64,000 bases of DNA from an uncultured Lachnospiraceae bacterium (GTDB lineage Bacteria; Bacillota; Clostridia; Lachnospirales; Lachnospiraceae): assembly GCA_934343915.1 (NCBI GenBank), contig CAKRIL010000013.1, positions 1-64,000 of the forward strand, given 5' to 3'. Below, in pieces: positions 1-10,062 of the stretch; position 1 is the stretch's first letter; each line of letters opens with the position of its first letter. Position numbers and translations under genes: made by a program. A model generated the notes under the pieces. It saw only the letters and a list, made by a program, of their open reading frames with translations. It ran no database searches and was not told the DNA's origin.

Positions 1-756
1 CTTAATTACTCCAAGAACCTTATCAAGGCTCTCATTAGATACTACGAACACACTGAAATCGAGCTCGAACTTCTCGTCCTCGATATCCTGTGTGGATGGG
101 TCTGACTTGATAACCTCTCCGACTTCCTCGATTCCCTTGAATACAAGGAAAGCTCTTGCTGCCTTGAGGATACAGTTAGGGTCAAGGTATATGGTAAAGC
201 CATATGCCTTCATGCCCTTCTTGCGTGCCTCATTGATGGCATGCATCTCAAAATCGGCAAGTGCAATCTTCTTATACTTAGCCAAATCATCTGAGCCGGC
301 TGACTGTGCCGGAGCTGCTTCAGCGGCCGGTGCCGGCTGAGCCTCTGCCTGAGGCTGTGCAGCGATATTGCCCTCTGTTGCGAGGAACTCGTTGAGAAGC
401 TTGATTATAGCCTCATTGTCCTCTGTTCCCTCATCAGATGTCTCCTGAATATTGGAAAGATATGTCTCGAGTGCATCAAGGCACTGGAATAAGGTATCTA
501 CAAGACTTGCAGTTACCTTCATCTTGTCATTGCGAATCTCTGAGAATACGTTCTCCATGTTATGTGTGAGATTCTGCATTCTCTTGTATCCCATTGTACC
601 TGCCATTCCCTTAAGAGAATGTGCGGCACGGAATATCTCATTAATAGTAGCCTTGTCCTCAGGCTCCTTCTCTAATACTAATAGAAGATCGTTCAAATTC
701 TGTAAATGTTCTTTTGTCTCATCAATAAAAATCTCTAAATACTGGCTTACGTCCAT
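1..756 (-). CDS. cheA: Chemotaxis histidine kinase CheA (N-terminal part, cut by window edge)
   Basis: The first 252 residues of CheA are present; the remainder lies beyond base 1. CheA autophosphorylates in response to chemoreceptors and passes phosphate to CheY and CheB. Residues 1 to about 105 form an Hpt domain with the phospho-accepting His46 in the motif AAHSLKG. An Ala/Pro/Gln-rich linker follows (about 130 to 155), then a CheY/CheB-binding P2-type domain. The start ATG (754-756) directly abuts the cheB stop codon, with a GGGGGTG ribosome site inside cheB, so the two genes are translationally coupled at the end of the fla/che operon. The dimerisation, kinase and CheW-like domains are not visible here. 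Confidence 0.95.
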   Translation of the reverse strand, partial: MDVSQYLEIFIDETKEHLQNLNDLLLVLEKEPEDKATINEIFRAAHSLKGMAGTMGYKRMQNLTHNMENVFSEIRNDKMKVTASLVDTLFQCLDALETYLSNIQETSDEGTEDNEAIIKLLNEFLATEGNIAAQPQAEAQPAPAAEAAPAQSAGSDDLAKYKKIALADFEMHAINEARKKGMKAYGFTIYLDPNCILKAARAFLVFKGIEEVGEVIKSDPSTQDIEDEKFELDFSVFVVSNESLDKVLGVIK

Positions 757-1923
757 TTAGCGCACCCCCGTGTTTCTAGTTATCGCGTCTGCGATTTCTT
801 CAAGTGGTTTTACTTCATTTGTCAGTCCTGCTTCTGCAACTGACCTTGGCATTCCATAAACAATACTGCTTGCTTCATCCTGACTTATGACGTGTATGTT
901 CTTTTTCTCCTTCAGAAGCTTGATGCCCTTGGTTCCATCGGCACCCATTCCGGTGAGAACGACACATACAATCTCGTCATAAGGAGAATCCTTAAGCGAC
1001 TCGTACATTACATTCGCACAAGGTCTTAAAGCATCAACCGGCGGCTCGTCCGACAGTACTACCTTAACAGAGCTTCCCGACCTTGAAAGACGCATATGCC
1101 TTCCTCCGGGTGCTATGTATACGGTTCCTTTTTCAACGATGTCACCGTCCTCTGCCTCCTTGACCGTAACCTTGCTGATTTCATTAAGTCTCATTGCAAG
1201 CGACTTAGTGAAGCCTGCCGGCATGTGCTGTACAACAACCATACCCGCATCCAAATCAGCCGGAAGATAAGGAATCACCTGTTGAAGTGACTTCGGACCT
1301 CCCGTGGAACATGCAAGTGCTACAAGTCTGTTAGCCTTATCTCTCTTGTAGAGATTGTGGTCACTCATCTTGACCGACATAGCCGGCTGTGCAGGTCTGC
1401 TGCCGACTGTGGCTGTGCTCCTCTCGTTCTTGGCTGTCACGAAGGTTCTCATTGTGGTTGCCTTCGTGTTAATGCTCTGTGTGATAGGCATTGAGCCGAT
1501 TACGGAAGCCTTGGTGTTGCTTGCCGTAGCTATCTCGAGCATATCGAGTATACGCTGCTTAAAGCCTACACCCTTAGCCTCAATAAAGTTCTCCGGCTTA
1601 GTAACGAAATCAAAAGCACCAAGTTCAAGTGCCTTGATTGTCTCCTTAGCACCCTCCTTAGCGACTGTGCTGACAACAATTACCGTTTCCTGAATCCTGT
1701 TCTTTTGGAGCATTTCCAAAAGCTCAAGTCCATTCATCTTCGGCATATTGATATCAAGGATAATCGCATCATAGAGCTTAGGATGAGAAACAATCTTGTC
1801 AAAACCATCAAGACCATCTGTTGCAAAATCAGCAACCTCATATTGTTTATTTGATTTTATTATATCAGATATGACTCTTCTCATGAGTGCAGAGTCATCA
1901 ATTATCAAAATTTTCTTTGCCAT
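757..1923 (-). CDS. cheB: Chemotaxis protein-glutamate methylesterase CheB
   Basis: 388 residues, the usual two-domain layout. Residues 1 to 120 are a response-regulator receiver with phospho-acceptor Asp57 (motif ILDINMP). A low-complexity linker runs from about 135 to 195. The C-terminal CheB methylesterase domain has nucleophile Ser207 (ACSTGGP), His234 (VQHMP) and the GMGADG loop carrying the third catalytic residue. CheB removes methyl groups from receptor glutamates to adapt signalling and also deamidates glutamine. It lies between the PilZ protein and cheA in the fla/che operon. An AGGAGG sequence sits 11 bases before the ATG. Confidence 0.96.
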   Translation of the reverse strand: MAKKILIIDDSALMRRVISDIIKSNKQYEVADFATDGLDGFDKIVSHPKLYDAIILDINMPKMNGLELLEMLQKNRIQETVIVVSTVAKEGAKETIKALELGAFDFVTKPENFIEAKGVGFKQRILDMLEIATASNTKASVIGSMPITQSINTKATTMRTFVTAKNERSTATVGSRPAQPAMSVKMSDHNLYKRDKANRLVALACSTGGPKSLQQVIPYLPADLDAGMVVVQHMPAGFTKSLAMRLNEISKVTVKEAEDGDIVEKGTVYIAPGGRHMRLSRSGSSVKVVLSDEPPVDALRPCANVMYESLKDSPYDEIVCVVLTGMGADGTKGIKLLKEKKNIHVISQDEASSIVYGMPRSVAEAGLTNEVKPLEEIADAITRNTGVR

Positions 1924-1928
1924 ATAGA

Positions 1929-2645
1929 TTATTTCCTCCTTTCATTCTGTCTCTGTTTACGTTCCTCCTCAAAGATAAAGCGTATGAGAAGTTCCCTGTC
2001 ATCATCCTTAACATTGTCAAAGCTTACCCTGTTGTGAAAAATATCCCTTCTGCCAAGCGGATTAACCGACTCGACAACGGTTGCGGCAGTTCTCAGACAA
2101 TACAGTGCCGAACCGAGTGTGTAAAAGAATTGTATATATACAATGGAACCCTTTTCAATATGCACACCCGCGAACTTAAGTCCGCCTCCGCTTATGTCGA
2201 TTGTCTGTCCCTCTATCATCTTATCCTCAATCACGCTGTCCGGAAGTTCACCTGTCTTTTCATATACCGCTATTGCATCACTGTCCATCAGCATGTACTT
2301 GACCGGCATTGATACCTCATACCTGAAGAACTGTCTTCTCTGTACCTTCTTAAGTGCCGTGTTAAGTTCTATAACCAGTACATACAGATTATTGCTCTTA
2401 TATCTGTCGACAATCTTTACCCTGCTGTGGTACAGGCTCGTCTTTGAATAAAAAAAAGCATCAAAACTCATCCCCATGGAAAGGACTACCAAGCGACCCT
2501 CCTTATAAGGCATTGCGATTGACACTCTGTTTTCCTCTTCATCAATATCATAAATCTGACTAAGATATGTATTCGGCTTTTTTGCTTTGTCAGCCACAAT
2601 CTCATTCAGCTCCAATCTTCCGCCCGGAACCAATATTTTTTCCAT
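1929..2645 (-). CDS. YcgR-type PilZ domain protein, probable c-di-GMP flagellar brake
   Basis: 238 residues. The N-terminal half (about 1 to 95) is a YcgR-like beta-barrel domain; the C-terminal half is PilZ. Both c-di-GMP-binding signatures are visible: RxxxR at residues 104-108 (within RRQFFR) and DxSxxG at 150-155 (DISGGG). In Bacillus and enterobacteria such proteins bind c-di-GMP and slow the flagellar motor through MotA or the rotor. It sits between flhG and cheB, inside the fla/che operon, so its motility role is well supported by context. The intact signatures suggest it does bind the nucleotide; the exact target is inferred. Confidence 0.9.
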   Translation of the reverse strand: MEKILVPGGRLELNEIVADKAKKPNTYLSQIYDIDEEENRVSIAMPYKEGRLVVLSMGMSFDAFFYSKTSLYHSRVKIVDRYKSNNLYVLVIELNTALKKVQRRQFFRYEVSMPVKYMLMDSDAIAVYEKTGELPDSVIEDKMIEGQTIDISGGGLKFAGVHIEKGSIVYIQFFYTLGSALYCLRTAATVVESVNPLGRRDIFHNRVSFDNVKDDDRELLIRFIFEEERKQRQNERRK

Positions 2646-2659
2646 AAATAAACTCTCCT

Positions 2660-3571
2660 CTAGAATCTATTGTTGTGCTTTAAGACATTATTGAAAAAAT
2701 TTCCAATACCTCTTTTTTCTTTTGCCGTATTGGTCTGTCTGCTTCCATCCGTGAGTGCCGCCATAATACTCGCATATGACCTTGAAGCGGATGAATTAGG
2801 ATATTCCATAACGACAGGCGACTGCTTCATAATCGCTTTCACTACAGAATCATCTGCCGGTACACAGCCTAAGTATTCAAGGTTGAGATTTAAGAACCTG
2901 TCAACCACCGTTGAGAGCTTCTCATACATATTGATTCCGTCCCTCGGTGATGTCGTCCTGTTGCCGAGAAGCATTATCTTGGTATGCTCGCTCTCAAAGC
3001 CCTGGAACATGCTCAACGCCTTCAATAATGCATATGAATCGGTTATTGATGTCGGCTCCGGTGTCGCCACAAGAACCACCTCAGGGCTTGCCGCTACGAA
3101 TTCAAGCACGCTGCTTGAGATTCCCGCTCCGGTATCCACTATGACAACATCCGCCATGGAATCAAGCTCTGACAGCTTACCGACAAGTCTTCTTATCTGC
3201 TCCTTGTCAAGATTGACAAGTCGTGCTATTCCCGAACCGCCCGATACGAACATCACTCCGTCAGGACCCTCACATATAACCTCTCCTATTTCTTTTCCCT
3301 TGAACATAAGGTCTGCAAGTGTATACTTGGGAATAACACCGAACATTACCTCTATATTGGCAAGTCCGAAATCTGCATCAAAAATTATGACTCTCTTGCC
3401 CTGTCTGCGAAACATGAGTGCAAGATTGATTGCGAAGCTTGACTTGCCTACTCCGCCCTTGCCGCTTGTTACAGTGATAATTCTTGCATGCTTTCCCATT
3501 GTAGCATCACTGACCTGACCGCCTCTATTCTGTTGCTGTACCATCTGTCTCAATCTCTCAGCCTGGTCCAT
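2660..3571 (-). CDS. flhG: MinD-like ATPase FlhG (YlxH/FleN)
   Basis: 303 residues, SIMIBI-class MinD/ParA ATPase controlling flagellar number and placement with FlhF. The N-terminus starts with DQAERLR, matching the DQAxxLR activator helix that stimulates the FlhF GTPase. The deviant Walker A motif GKGGVGKSS has Lys37 and Lys43, followed by the switch DADFGLAN and the DTGAGIS motif. The last residues (about 285 to 303) are amphipathic, as expected for the membrane-targeting helix. It follows flhF with 27 bases between, in the normal flhA-flhF-flhG order. Confidence 0.96.
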   Translation of the reverse strand: MDQAERLRQMVQQQNRGGQVSDATMGKHARIITVTSGKGGVGKSSFAINLALMFRRQGKRVIIFDADFGLANIEVMFGVIPKYTLADLMFKGKEIGEVICEGPDGVMFVSGGSGIARLVNLDKEQIRRLVGKLSELDSMADVVIVDTGAGISSSVLEFVAASPEVVLVATPEPTSITDSYALLKALSMFQGFESEHTKIMLLGNRTTSPRDGINMYEKLSTVVDRFLNLNLEYLGCVPADDSVVKAIMKQSPVVMEYPNSSASRSYASIMAALTDGSRQTNTAKEKRGIGNFFNNVLKHNNRF

Positions 3572-3598
3572 GTATGCTCTCCTCTCCCATGAAGTCTG

Positions 3599-4798
3599 CT
3601 ATCCGAGCGGTGTATTAACCGCTCCGCTTATAAGCTGCTTTGCAAGTCCCTGAACATCCGTCACCTCAATATCATCAGGTACATTCTGACCGCATGTGGT
3701 ATACGATAACGGTGCTCCCGTTCTGTTTCTTAAGTTAAGTAGATTACCGTAAGCACTTGTCTCATCAAGTTTTGTGAACAAGAGCCTGTAATCTTTAATC
3801 TCCTTATATGCATCAGCTATGTTGATGAGGTCGCGATACTTTGTAGTCGCACTCACAACAAGATATTTTTCAATATTGAGTCCGAGCTGTGCATCCTCAA
3901 TATTCTTTATAAGCTCCTCTATCTCTCCGAGCTGCTCAAGATTCCTGTGAGACCTTCCTGCCGTGTCAACGAGAATAAGATCATACTCGCTGTAACTCTT
4001 CACAGCGTCCACCAGCTCGCTTGGCGAAAAGATAACGGATACGGGAACATCAAGAATACCTGCATATGTATTGAGCTGCTCAACAGCCGCTATTCTATAT
4101 GTGTCTGCCGTTATCATTGCTACCTTTACACCCTTGTTAAGCTTAAAGTCAGATGCAAGCTTGGCAATCGTTGTGGTCTTTCCAACGCCGGTCGGACCCA
4201 TAAAGAACACTATATTTCTTCCGCTTGAAGCGTCAATCACAACCGGTTCTCCAAGCTTCAATATTATCTTCTGATATACCGCCGATATAATACTGTCGAT
4301 ATTGGATTCCTTCTTAAGCGATGAATCAATATCTTCAATTATTACATTGGCAAGTTTCTCCTCAACCTCTGAGTCTATCAGCTTATTATAAATCAGCTTA
4401 AGATACTTAAAATTGCTTGTCTCCCTGACTTCTTCCTGTTTAGGTGCCTGTTCCTTGGGCTGTTCCTCCGTCTTAAGCTTGTCGTCCTCGTTCTTCTTAA
4501 TCTGGTCGGCAAGAAGATTATGCAGTGTATCTAACTTCTTCTCAATCGATTTCTCGGTCGTCGCACTGATTGCCTGATAATCTGCCGGCGGAGCCTTCCT
4601 CATCTCGGGAGCCGGTGTCACATTCTCCTTCTCCTCAAGCGCTGCTGTTATCTCGACATAATTTTTCTTAAAAAGCTTGGCAATACCTCTTTGCTTAATT
4701 GTCTTGACATTAAGAACAACCGCACCCGCACCTAAGTCTTCCTTCGCCTTAAGTGCTGCCTCTGTCTCGGTTGCTGCCGTATATTTCTTAACTATCAT
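3599..4798 (-). CDS. flhF: Flagellar SRP-type GTPase FlhF
   Basis: 399 residues: a basic, low-complexity B domain (1 to about 130), a helical N domain, and the NG-type GTPase domain with G1 GPTGVGKTTT at 201-210 and the VDTAGRS G3 motif near 277. FlhF recruits early flagellar parts to the membrane site of assembly. Its GTPase activity is stimulated by the FlhG N-terminus, which is also intact here. The ATG (4796-4798) directly abuts the flhA stop codon at 4799, so translation is probably coupled. Confidence 0.96.
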   Translation of the reverse strand: MIVKKYTAATETEAALKAKEDLGAGAVVLNVKTIKQRGIAKLFKKNYVEITAALEEKENVTPAPEMRKAPPADYQAISATTEKSIEKKLDTLHNLLADQIKKNEDDKLKTEEQPKEQAPKQEEVRETSNFKYLKLIYNKLIDSEVEEKLANVIIEDIDSSLKKESNIDSIISAVYQKIILKLGEPVVIDASSGRNIVFFMGPTGVGKTTTIAKLASDFKLNKGVKVAMITADTYRIAAVEQLNTYAGILDVPVSVIFSPSELVDAVKSYSEYDLILVDTAGRSHRNLEQLGEIEELIKNIEDAQLGLNIEKYLVVSATTKYRDLINIADAYKEIKDYRLLFTKLDETSAYGNLLNLRNRTGAPLSYTTCGQNVPDDIEVTDVQGLAKQLISGAVNTPLG

Positions 4799-6832
4799 TT
4801 ATGCAGTCACCATCCCAACTGATTGCAATTCGACATTAGATTCAATCTCATTGTATGAAACCACCGTCAAATCACTCACATAATCATTGATTAATTTCTT
4901 AAAATAAATTCTCACAATAGGAGAAGTTATGACAATTGGAGACTTGCCCATGTTCTCAAGCTTTTCAACCTCCTGCTTGACGGAATCCACAATCTTCTGT
5001 GTTCTGTCCGGTGCAAGCGTAAGGTATGCTCCCTGCTCTGTCTGCTTAACGGCACCCATGATTTCCTGCTCAACAGTCGGATCAAGTGTTACAACACTCG
5101 TTGTCTCATTAGGAGTGAAATACTTGTTGGATATTGCCCTCTTAAGGCTCTGTCTTGCATACTCAGTGAGAATATCAGGATCTCTTGTGGTAGCAGCATG
5201 GTCTGCAAGTGTCTCAAATATGGTAAGAAGGTCTCTTATTGATATGCCTTCCTCGAGAAGATTCTGCAATACCTTCTGAATCTCACCGACACCCATGAGC
5301 TTAGGAACAAGCTCCTCAACAAGCGTAGGATTGTTCTCCTTGAGATTGTTGATGAGGTTCTGTGTATCCTGTCTGGTAAGAAGCTCTGCAATATGTGAAC
5401 GCACAACCTCAGTAAGGTGTGTGGCAATTATCGATGGCGGGTCAACAACCGTGTATCCAAGTGATTCCGCACGTTCTCTCTGTCCCTCGGTAATCCATAT
5501 TGCCGGAAGGTGGAAGGAAGGCTCGAAGGTAGGAATACCTGTTATCTCCTCCTCAACATAGCCCGGGTTCATCGCCATATAGTGGTCAAAGAGAATCTCT
5601 CCTTCACTGACCTGAATACCCTTAATCTTTATTATGTACTGGTTCGGATTGAGCTGAATATTATCTCTGAGTCTTATAATAGGAACAACTGTACCAAGCT
5701 CTATGGCAATCTGTCTTCTTATCATTACAACTCGGTCAAGAAGATCTCCTCCCTGATTAGCATCGGCAAGCGGAATAATTCCGTATCCGAACTCAAGCTC
5801 AATCGGATCAACCTGAAGAAGCGACGTAACGTTCTCCGGCTTCCTTATCTCATTAGCCTCCTCGTCGGCATTATCCGCATCCTGTTCAATCGAGCTGATA
5901 TCCTGTCTCTTTTTCTGAATATTGCCCCACACAATAAGAAGAGCACCGAACGGAACAAATATGTACCAAGGAAGAGGTGTAAACACACCGAGGAATGCCA
6001 TCGCACCGCCGACCATAAAGAAAGCCTTCGGCATTGAAAAAAGCTCTGTCACAAGCTCGTCCGACAGATTCTTCTCCTTCGTCGCCTTGGTGATGATAAT
6101 ACCTGTTGACAACGAAATAAGCAGTGACGGTATCTGGCTTACAAGTCCGTCACCGATTGTAAGAATCGTGTATGTATTAAGAGCGTCATTGATATCCATT
6201 CCCTGACGCACAACTCCCATAATTACACCGCCGACAATATTGATAACGGTAATGATAAGTCCGGCTGTCGCATCTCCCTTAACATACTTGGTAGCACCGT
6301 CCATTGCTCCGAAGAACGAGGATTCCTGCTGGAGCTTCTCTCTTCGTGCAATAGCCTCCTTATCGCTTATTGCTCCCGTGTTAAGGTCGGCATCAATGGC
6401 CATCTGCTTACCTGGCATGGCATCGAGTGTGAATCGTGCTGTTACCTCGGCAACTCGCTCAGTACCTTTATTGATAACTAAAAACTGTACAAGAATGAGT
6501 ATAAGGAATACGATAACACCGATTACAATATCGTTGCCTCCTACGAACTGACCGAATACCCTTACGACGTTACCCGGATCTCCTGTACCTAAGATAAGCT
6601 TGGTTGATGATACATTAAGAGATATACGGAAAATTGTCGTAAAGAGCAAAATTGTAGGAAACGCCTGCATATCGAGCGGTTCCTTTGAAAAAAGTGCCAT
6701 GAACAGAATAACAAGTGCCACAGCCATATTGAACGCAAGCAACACATCAAGTACTGCGCTTGGAATTGATACAATAAGGAAAACAACTGCCGCAAGAATA
6801 TAAAGACCGACAAACAAATCAGACTTTTTCAT
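4799..6832 (-). CDS. flhA: Flagellar type III export gate protein FlhA
   Basis: 677 residues, full family length. The first 330 residues contain the transmembrane bundle and the conserved FHIPEP region; the C-terminal half is the cytosolic ring that docks export chaperones and substrates. FlhA forms the nonameric gate of the flagellar export apparatus with FlhB, FliP, FliQ and FliR, all encoded immediately upstream. Separated from flhB by 33 bases, with AAAGGAGGA just before the start. Nothing unusual was seen. Confidence 0.97.
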   Translation of the reverse strand: MKKSDLFVGLYILAAVVFLIVSIPSAVLDVLLAFNMAVALVILFMALFSKEPLDMQAFPTILLFTTIFRISLNVSSTKLILGTGDPGNVVRVFGQFVGGNDIVIGVIVFLILILVQFLVINKGTERVAEVTARFTLDAMPGKQMAIDADLNTGAISDKEAIARREKLQQESSFFGAMDGATKYVKGDATAGLIITVINIVGGVIMGVVRQGMDINDALNTYTILTIGDGLVSQIPSLLISLSTGIIITKATKEKNLSDELVTELFSMPKAFFMVGGAMAFLGVFTPLPWYIFVPFGALLIVWGNIQKKRQDISSIEQDADNADEEANEIRKPENVTSLLQVDPIELEFGYGIIPLADANQGGDLLDRVVMIRRQIAIELGTVVPIIRLRDNIQLNPNQYIIKIKGIQVSEGEILFDHYMAMNPGYVEEEITGIPTFEPSFHLPAIWITEGQRERAESLGYTVVDPPSIIATHLTEVVRSHIAELLTRQDTQNLINNLKENNPTLVEELVPKLMGVGEIQKVLQNLLEEGISIRDLLTIFETLADHAATTRDPDILTEYARQSLKRAISNKYFTPNETTSVVTLDPTVEQEIMGAVKQTEQGAYLTLAPDRTQKIVDSVKQEVEKLENMGKSPIVITSPIVRIYFKKLINDYVSDLTVVSYNEIESNVELQSVGMVTA

Positions 6833-6865
6833 GTTCTCCTCCTTTCACAAGCTCAGAGCGCATCC

Positions 6866-8053
6866 CTACGCCCTCTTATTCTTAAGATTATATACAAATG
6901 CCAGAACTTCTGCAACTGCCTGATACAATTCCGGCGGAATTTCTTCATTTAATTCTACATTATAGTACAGCATACGCGCAAGAGGCTTGTTCTCAACAAT
7001 CTCAACATTGTTCTCCTTGGCAGTCTCCTTGATACGAGCCGCAAGGTAATCCTCACCTTTTGCCACTACCACAGGTGCCCTTCCCTTATTCTGCTCGTAC
7101 TTAAGTGCAACCGCAAAATGTGTCGGATTCGTGATAACAACATCCGCCTCAGGCACAGCCTGCATCATTCTCCGCCTTGATACCTCGGACATTCTCTGAC
7201 GCTGCTTCTGCTTGACCTCCGGACTTCCCTCAGTGTTCTTCCACTCGTCCTTGACCTCCTGCTTGGTCATCATCATTTCTTTTTTGAACTTTCTCTTTTC
7301 GTAAATAAAGTCGATCAAACCGACTACTAAATATATAACACATATCACCGTACCGACATCAAAAATAATATCGGCAAGCAGCAGCAATGCCTGATTTAGG
7401 GAAATATCATACAGCTTATAGATATCTCCTGCTCTGTCCTTAAGCTTATTGTACACCACTGCAAAAATAATGATAAGAATAATTGTCTGCTTAAGCAGCT
7501 CAACAAGTGTCTTAACCGAAAACAGACGCTTAATTCCGTTCACCGGATTGAACTTGCTAAGCTTCGGCTGCAATGGCTTCGCAGTCGGCTTCCACTTTAC
7601 CTGAACCACTTCTATAACGAATGTAACCACAACTCCCACCGCAAAAAAAGGCAGAAGCATAATAAGCATATCAAGCGAAGCGGTTCTTAACAGCTGTATC
7701 GTGTACTGCACATTAAATTCACCCTGCATGCTTGTAAAAAAATCACCGATTTGCGAATAATTCTTTCTAAAGCAGTTGACGAAGGATTCGCCCATACTTC
7801 CAATCATAAATCTCAATACAAGGAAGGATACAAGCAATATTACTGACGAGCTTAAATCCTTACTCTTTGAAACCTGACCATCCTTACGCGCATCGGAGAG
7901 CTTCTTGGCAGTAGGCTCCTCTGTCTTTTCACCGCCCGGGCCGTCCTTGGCAAAGAACTGGAGTGAAAACTGCGGCAGACATACTGCCGAGTCCTTTTCC
8001 CTGCGGTAATATACTATATATATATTATTATCATCGAGCTTAAGCTGTCTCAC
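6866..8053 (-). CDS. flhB: Flagellar export switch protein FlhB
   Basis: 395 residues from a GTG start that overlaps the fliR stop (GTGA at 8050-8053). Four membrane segments (roughly 65-90, 128-152, 183-202, 226-250) are followed by a cytosolic domain with the autocleavage motif NPTH at 309-312, which switches export from rod/hook to filament substrates. The N-terminus is about 30 residues longer than many homologues, which begin near the LQFFAKDGPGGEKTEEPT stretch (31-48). A shorter start cannot be excluded, because no ATG lies between the GTG and that stretch. Confidence 0.95.
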   Translation of the reverse strand: MRQLKLDDNNIYIVYYRREKDSAVCLPQFSLQFFAKDGPGGEKTEEPTAKKLSDARKDGQVSKSKDLSSSVILLVSFLVLRFMIGSMGESFVNCFRKNYSQIGDFFTSMQGEFNVQYTIQLLRTASLDMLIMLLPFFAVGVVVTFVIEVVQVKWKPTAKPLQPKLSKFNPVNGIKRLFSVKTLVELLKQTIILIIIFAVVYNKLKDRAGDIYKLYDISLNQALLLLADIIFDVGTVICVIYLVVGLIDFIYEKRKFKKEMMMTKQEVKDEWKNTEGSPEVKQKQRQRMSEVSRRRMMQAVPEADVVITNPTHFAVALKYEQNKGRAPVVVAKGEDYLAARIKETAKENNVEIVENKPLARMLYYNVELNEEIPPELYQAVAEVLAFVYNLKNKRA

Positions 8054-8835
8054 CCGGCGTACATCCCTTTCACCACATCTACGATATTGCTCTTCATAGT
8101 CTCCATCAAAACGGTGGCAACCGAAGGAAGCATGGATATTGCAAAGAACATTATGATAAAACCTATAAGAATCTTTATCTGCATTCCGATTGCAAACATA
8201 TTCATCTGAGGTGCAATCCTTGCCATGATTCCAAGTATGCAGTTCATAACCATAAGTGTAATAAACACAGGCAATGCTATTCTGAATCCGATAACGAAAT
8301 AATCTGCTACAAAGCCAAGCACCGTAGTGTACATTCCCGGCTTTAGTATTCCTGCGCCTACCGGCAGAACCGTGTATGTATCTGAAATTGCCTGAATTAA
8401 AAATGTATGCAGCCCTGATACCATCATAAGCAGCAGCACCACATAGTAATATAACTGTCCTGAGATATTCACCTGCATTCTCGTTGCCGGGTCATACATT
8501 GTTGCCATTGATAATCCGATATTGATATCTATAAGGTATCCCGCAAAATGAATCGCCTGCATACACAAGCTCGCACAGAAGCCTATTGACAGACCGACAA
8601 TCGACTCTTTCATAACAAGTATGGCATATCCGATTACGCCGTCGTAGCTGTATGACTGCTCAGGTGCGGCAAACATAATAATATATGACAGAAAAATTGA
8701 AAGCCCCAGCTTGGTTCTCGTCGGCACATTGCTTGTTGAGAAAAACGGAGCCGTATATATAAAGCTTGCCACTCTCACAAGTATAAGCAGATATAACTCC
8801 CATTGTGCAAATAAAGTATTAACGTCAATCGTCAT
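8050..8835 (-). CDS. fliR: Flagellar export gate protein FliR
   Basis: 261 residues, hydrophobic throughout, with about six membrane segments as in the FliR/SpaR/YscT family. FliR packs with FliP and FliQ into the helical core of the export gate. It lies between fliQ and flhB in the conserved fliP-fliQ-fliR-flhB order. Its TGA stop overlaps the flhB GTG start. Starts with ATG at 8835. Confidence 0.96.
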   Translation of the reverse strand: MTIDVNTLFAQWELYLLILVRVASFIYTAPFFSTSNVPTRTKLGLSIFLSYIIMFAAPEQSYSYDGVIGYAILVMKESIVGLSIGFCASLCMQAIHFAGYLIDINIGLSMATMYDPATRMQVNISGQLYYYVVLLLMMVSGLHTFLIQAISDTYTVLPVGAGILKPGMYTTVLGFVADYFVIGFRIALPVFITLMVMNCILGIMARIAPQMNMFAIGMQIKILIGFIIMFFAISMLPSVATVLMETMKSNIVDVVKGMYAG

Positions 8836-8869
8836 ATCAATCCCATCCTAATGCTGCCGCATGCGAATG

Positions 8870-9142
8870 TCAGAATCCGCATAATGTACTGAAAGAGCCC
8901 CACAGATTACTGATAAAATCAGTAAGTTTCGTACCTATCCACCCTGCAACAAGCATAAGTGTGAGGAATACCGCGATTACCTTCGGAACAAACGTAAGTG
9001 TCTGCTCCTGTATGGATGTGATTGTCTGAAAAATACTTATTATCAGACCAACCACAAGTGACACAAGAAGAAGCGGAGCCGAACACTCAATTACAAGGAA
9101 CAGTGCTTCGCGCATTATATCAAGTACCTGCTGTTGTGACAT
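8870..9142 (-). CDS. fliQ: Flagellar export gate protein FliQ
   Basis: 90 residues with two membrane helices (about 15-40 and 50-75), the standard FliQ size and topology. Contains the typical LVVGLIISIFQTITSIQEQTL-type loop between the helices. Four copies surround the FliP/FliR core of the export gate. It is positioned between fliP and fliR, with 78 bases to fliP and 34 to fliR. Confidence 0.96.
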   Translation of the reverse strand: MSQQQVLDIMREALFLVIECSAPLLLVSLVVGLIISIFQTITSIQEQTLTFVPKVIAVFLTLMLVAGWIGTKLTDFISNLWGSFSTLCGF

Positions 9143-9220
9143 AAATATCCTCCTTATCTTCTAACACCAAATCAGCCCCCACTTAATAGCGTGGAGGCAT
9201 GATATTCTTGCCCATATTTA

Positions 9221-10057
9221 TCAATGGTAAAAGGTCTTAACGAGATTTCCGATAACAAGATTCCAGCCATCGGCAATGATGAATAAAAGGATCTTAAAAG
9301 GCATGGAAATCGTCGTAGGCGGAAGCATCATCATACCCATGGACATGAGTGTGGATGCTACAACCATATCAATAACTATAAAAGGTATGTAAATTACAAA
9401 ACCAATTATAAAAGCTGTCCTTAATTCACTTGTTATGAAGCTCGGGATAAGTACGGATGTAGGAATATCATCCTGTGCCTGAACATCCTGTGTACCCGCA
9501 ATCTCAAGAAACATCTTAAGATCCTTCTCTCTTGTCTGATTAAACATGAATTCTCTGACAGGAGCCATTCCGATCTCATATGCTTCCTCAGATGTAATCT
9601 CACCTGCCGCAAGCGGTTTAACCGCATTCTGATACACCGAACTGAATGTAGGTGCCATAATGAAAAAAGTTAAAAATAATGCCAGTCCGACAAGAATCTG
9701 ATTAGGTGGAACCGTCTGTGTATTAAGTGCCGCTCTCGTAAAATGAAGAACAATAATGATTCTTGTGAAGGATGTAAGCATTATAAGTATGGATGGTGCA
9801 AGCGAAATAACAGTAAGAAGAGCAAGCATCTGAAGGACACTTGCCATATTCTCATCGCCAGCCGCAACACCTATTGTAAGCAAATTATAATCCTTACTGC
9901 TTTCGGTGGTACTCTCGGTACTCAGTGTACCTGTCACATTCCCGCCCTCCGAAGCATATACCGGTCTTTCGGTACTCATGAACAGGACAAGAAAAGTAAT
10001 TGTGAAGAGCATAAGGAACCTAAAAGCGTTCTTCTTAAAATTCTTTCTAGTGTACAT
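9221..10057 (-). CDS. fliP: Flagellar export gate protein FliP
   Basis: 278 residues. An N-terminal signal peptide (about 1-35, ending near VYASEGG) is followed by the FliP core with four membrane segments and the conserved LTSFTRIIIVL and QTVPPNQILVGLALFLTF-type stretches. FliP pentamers form the export channel with FliR and FliQ. The gene begins five bases after the fliO stop codon. Full length for the family. Confidence 0.96.
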   Translation of the reverse strand: MYTRKNFKKNAFRFLMLFTITFLVLFMSTERPVYASEGGNVTGTLSTESTTESSKDYNLLTIGVAAGDENMASVLQMLALLTVISLAPSILIMLTSFTRIIIVLHFTRAALNTQTVPPNQILVGLALFLTFFIMAPTFSSVYQNAVKPLAAGEITSEEAYEIGMAPVREFMFNQTREKDLKMFLEIAGTQDVQAQDDIPTSVLIPSFITSELRTAFIIGFVIYIPFIVIDMVVASTLMSMGMMMLPPTTISMPFKILLFIIADGWNLVIGNLVKTFYH

Positions 10058-10062
10058 ACTCT

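Noticed and set aside
2670..3518. A 282-codon plus-strand open reading frame.
   Set aside because: Antisense to flhG, whose ATPase motifs and context are clear; low-complexity Ser/Leu composition typical of shadow frames.
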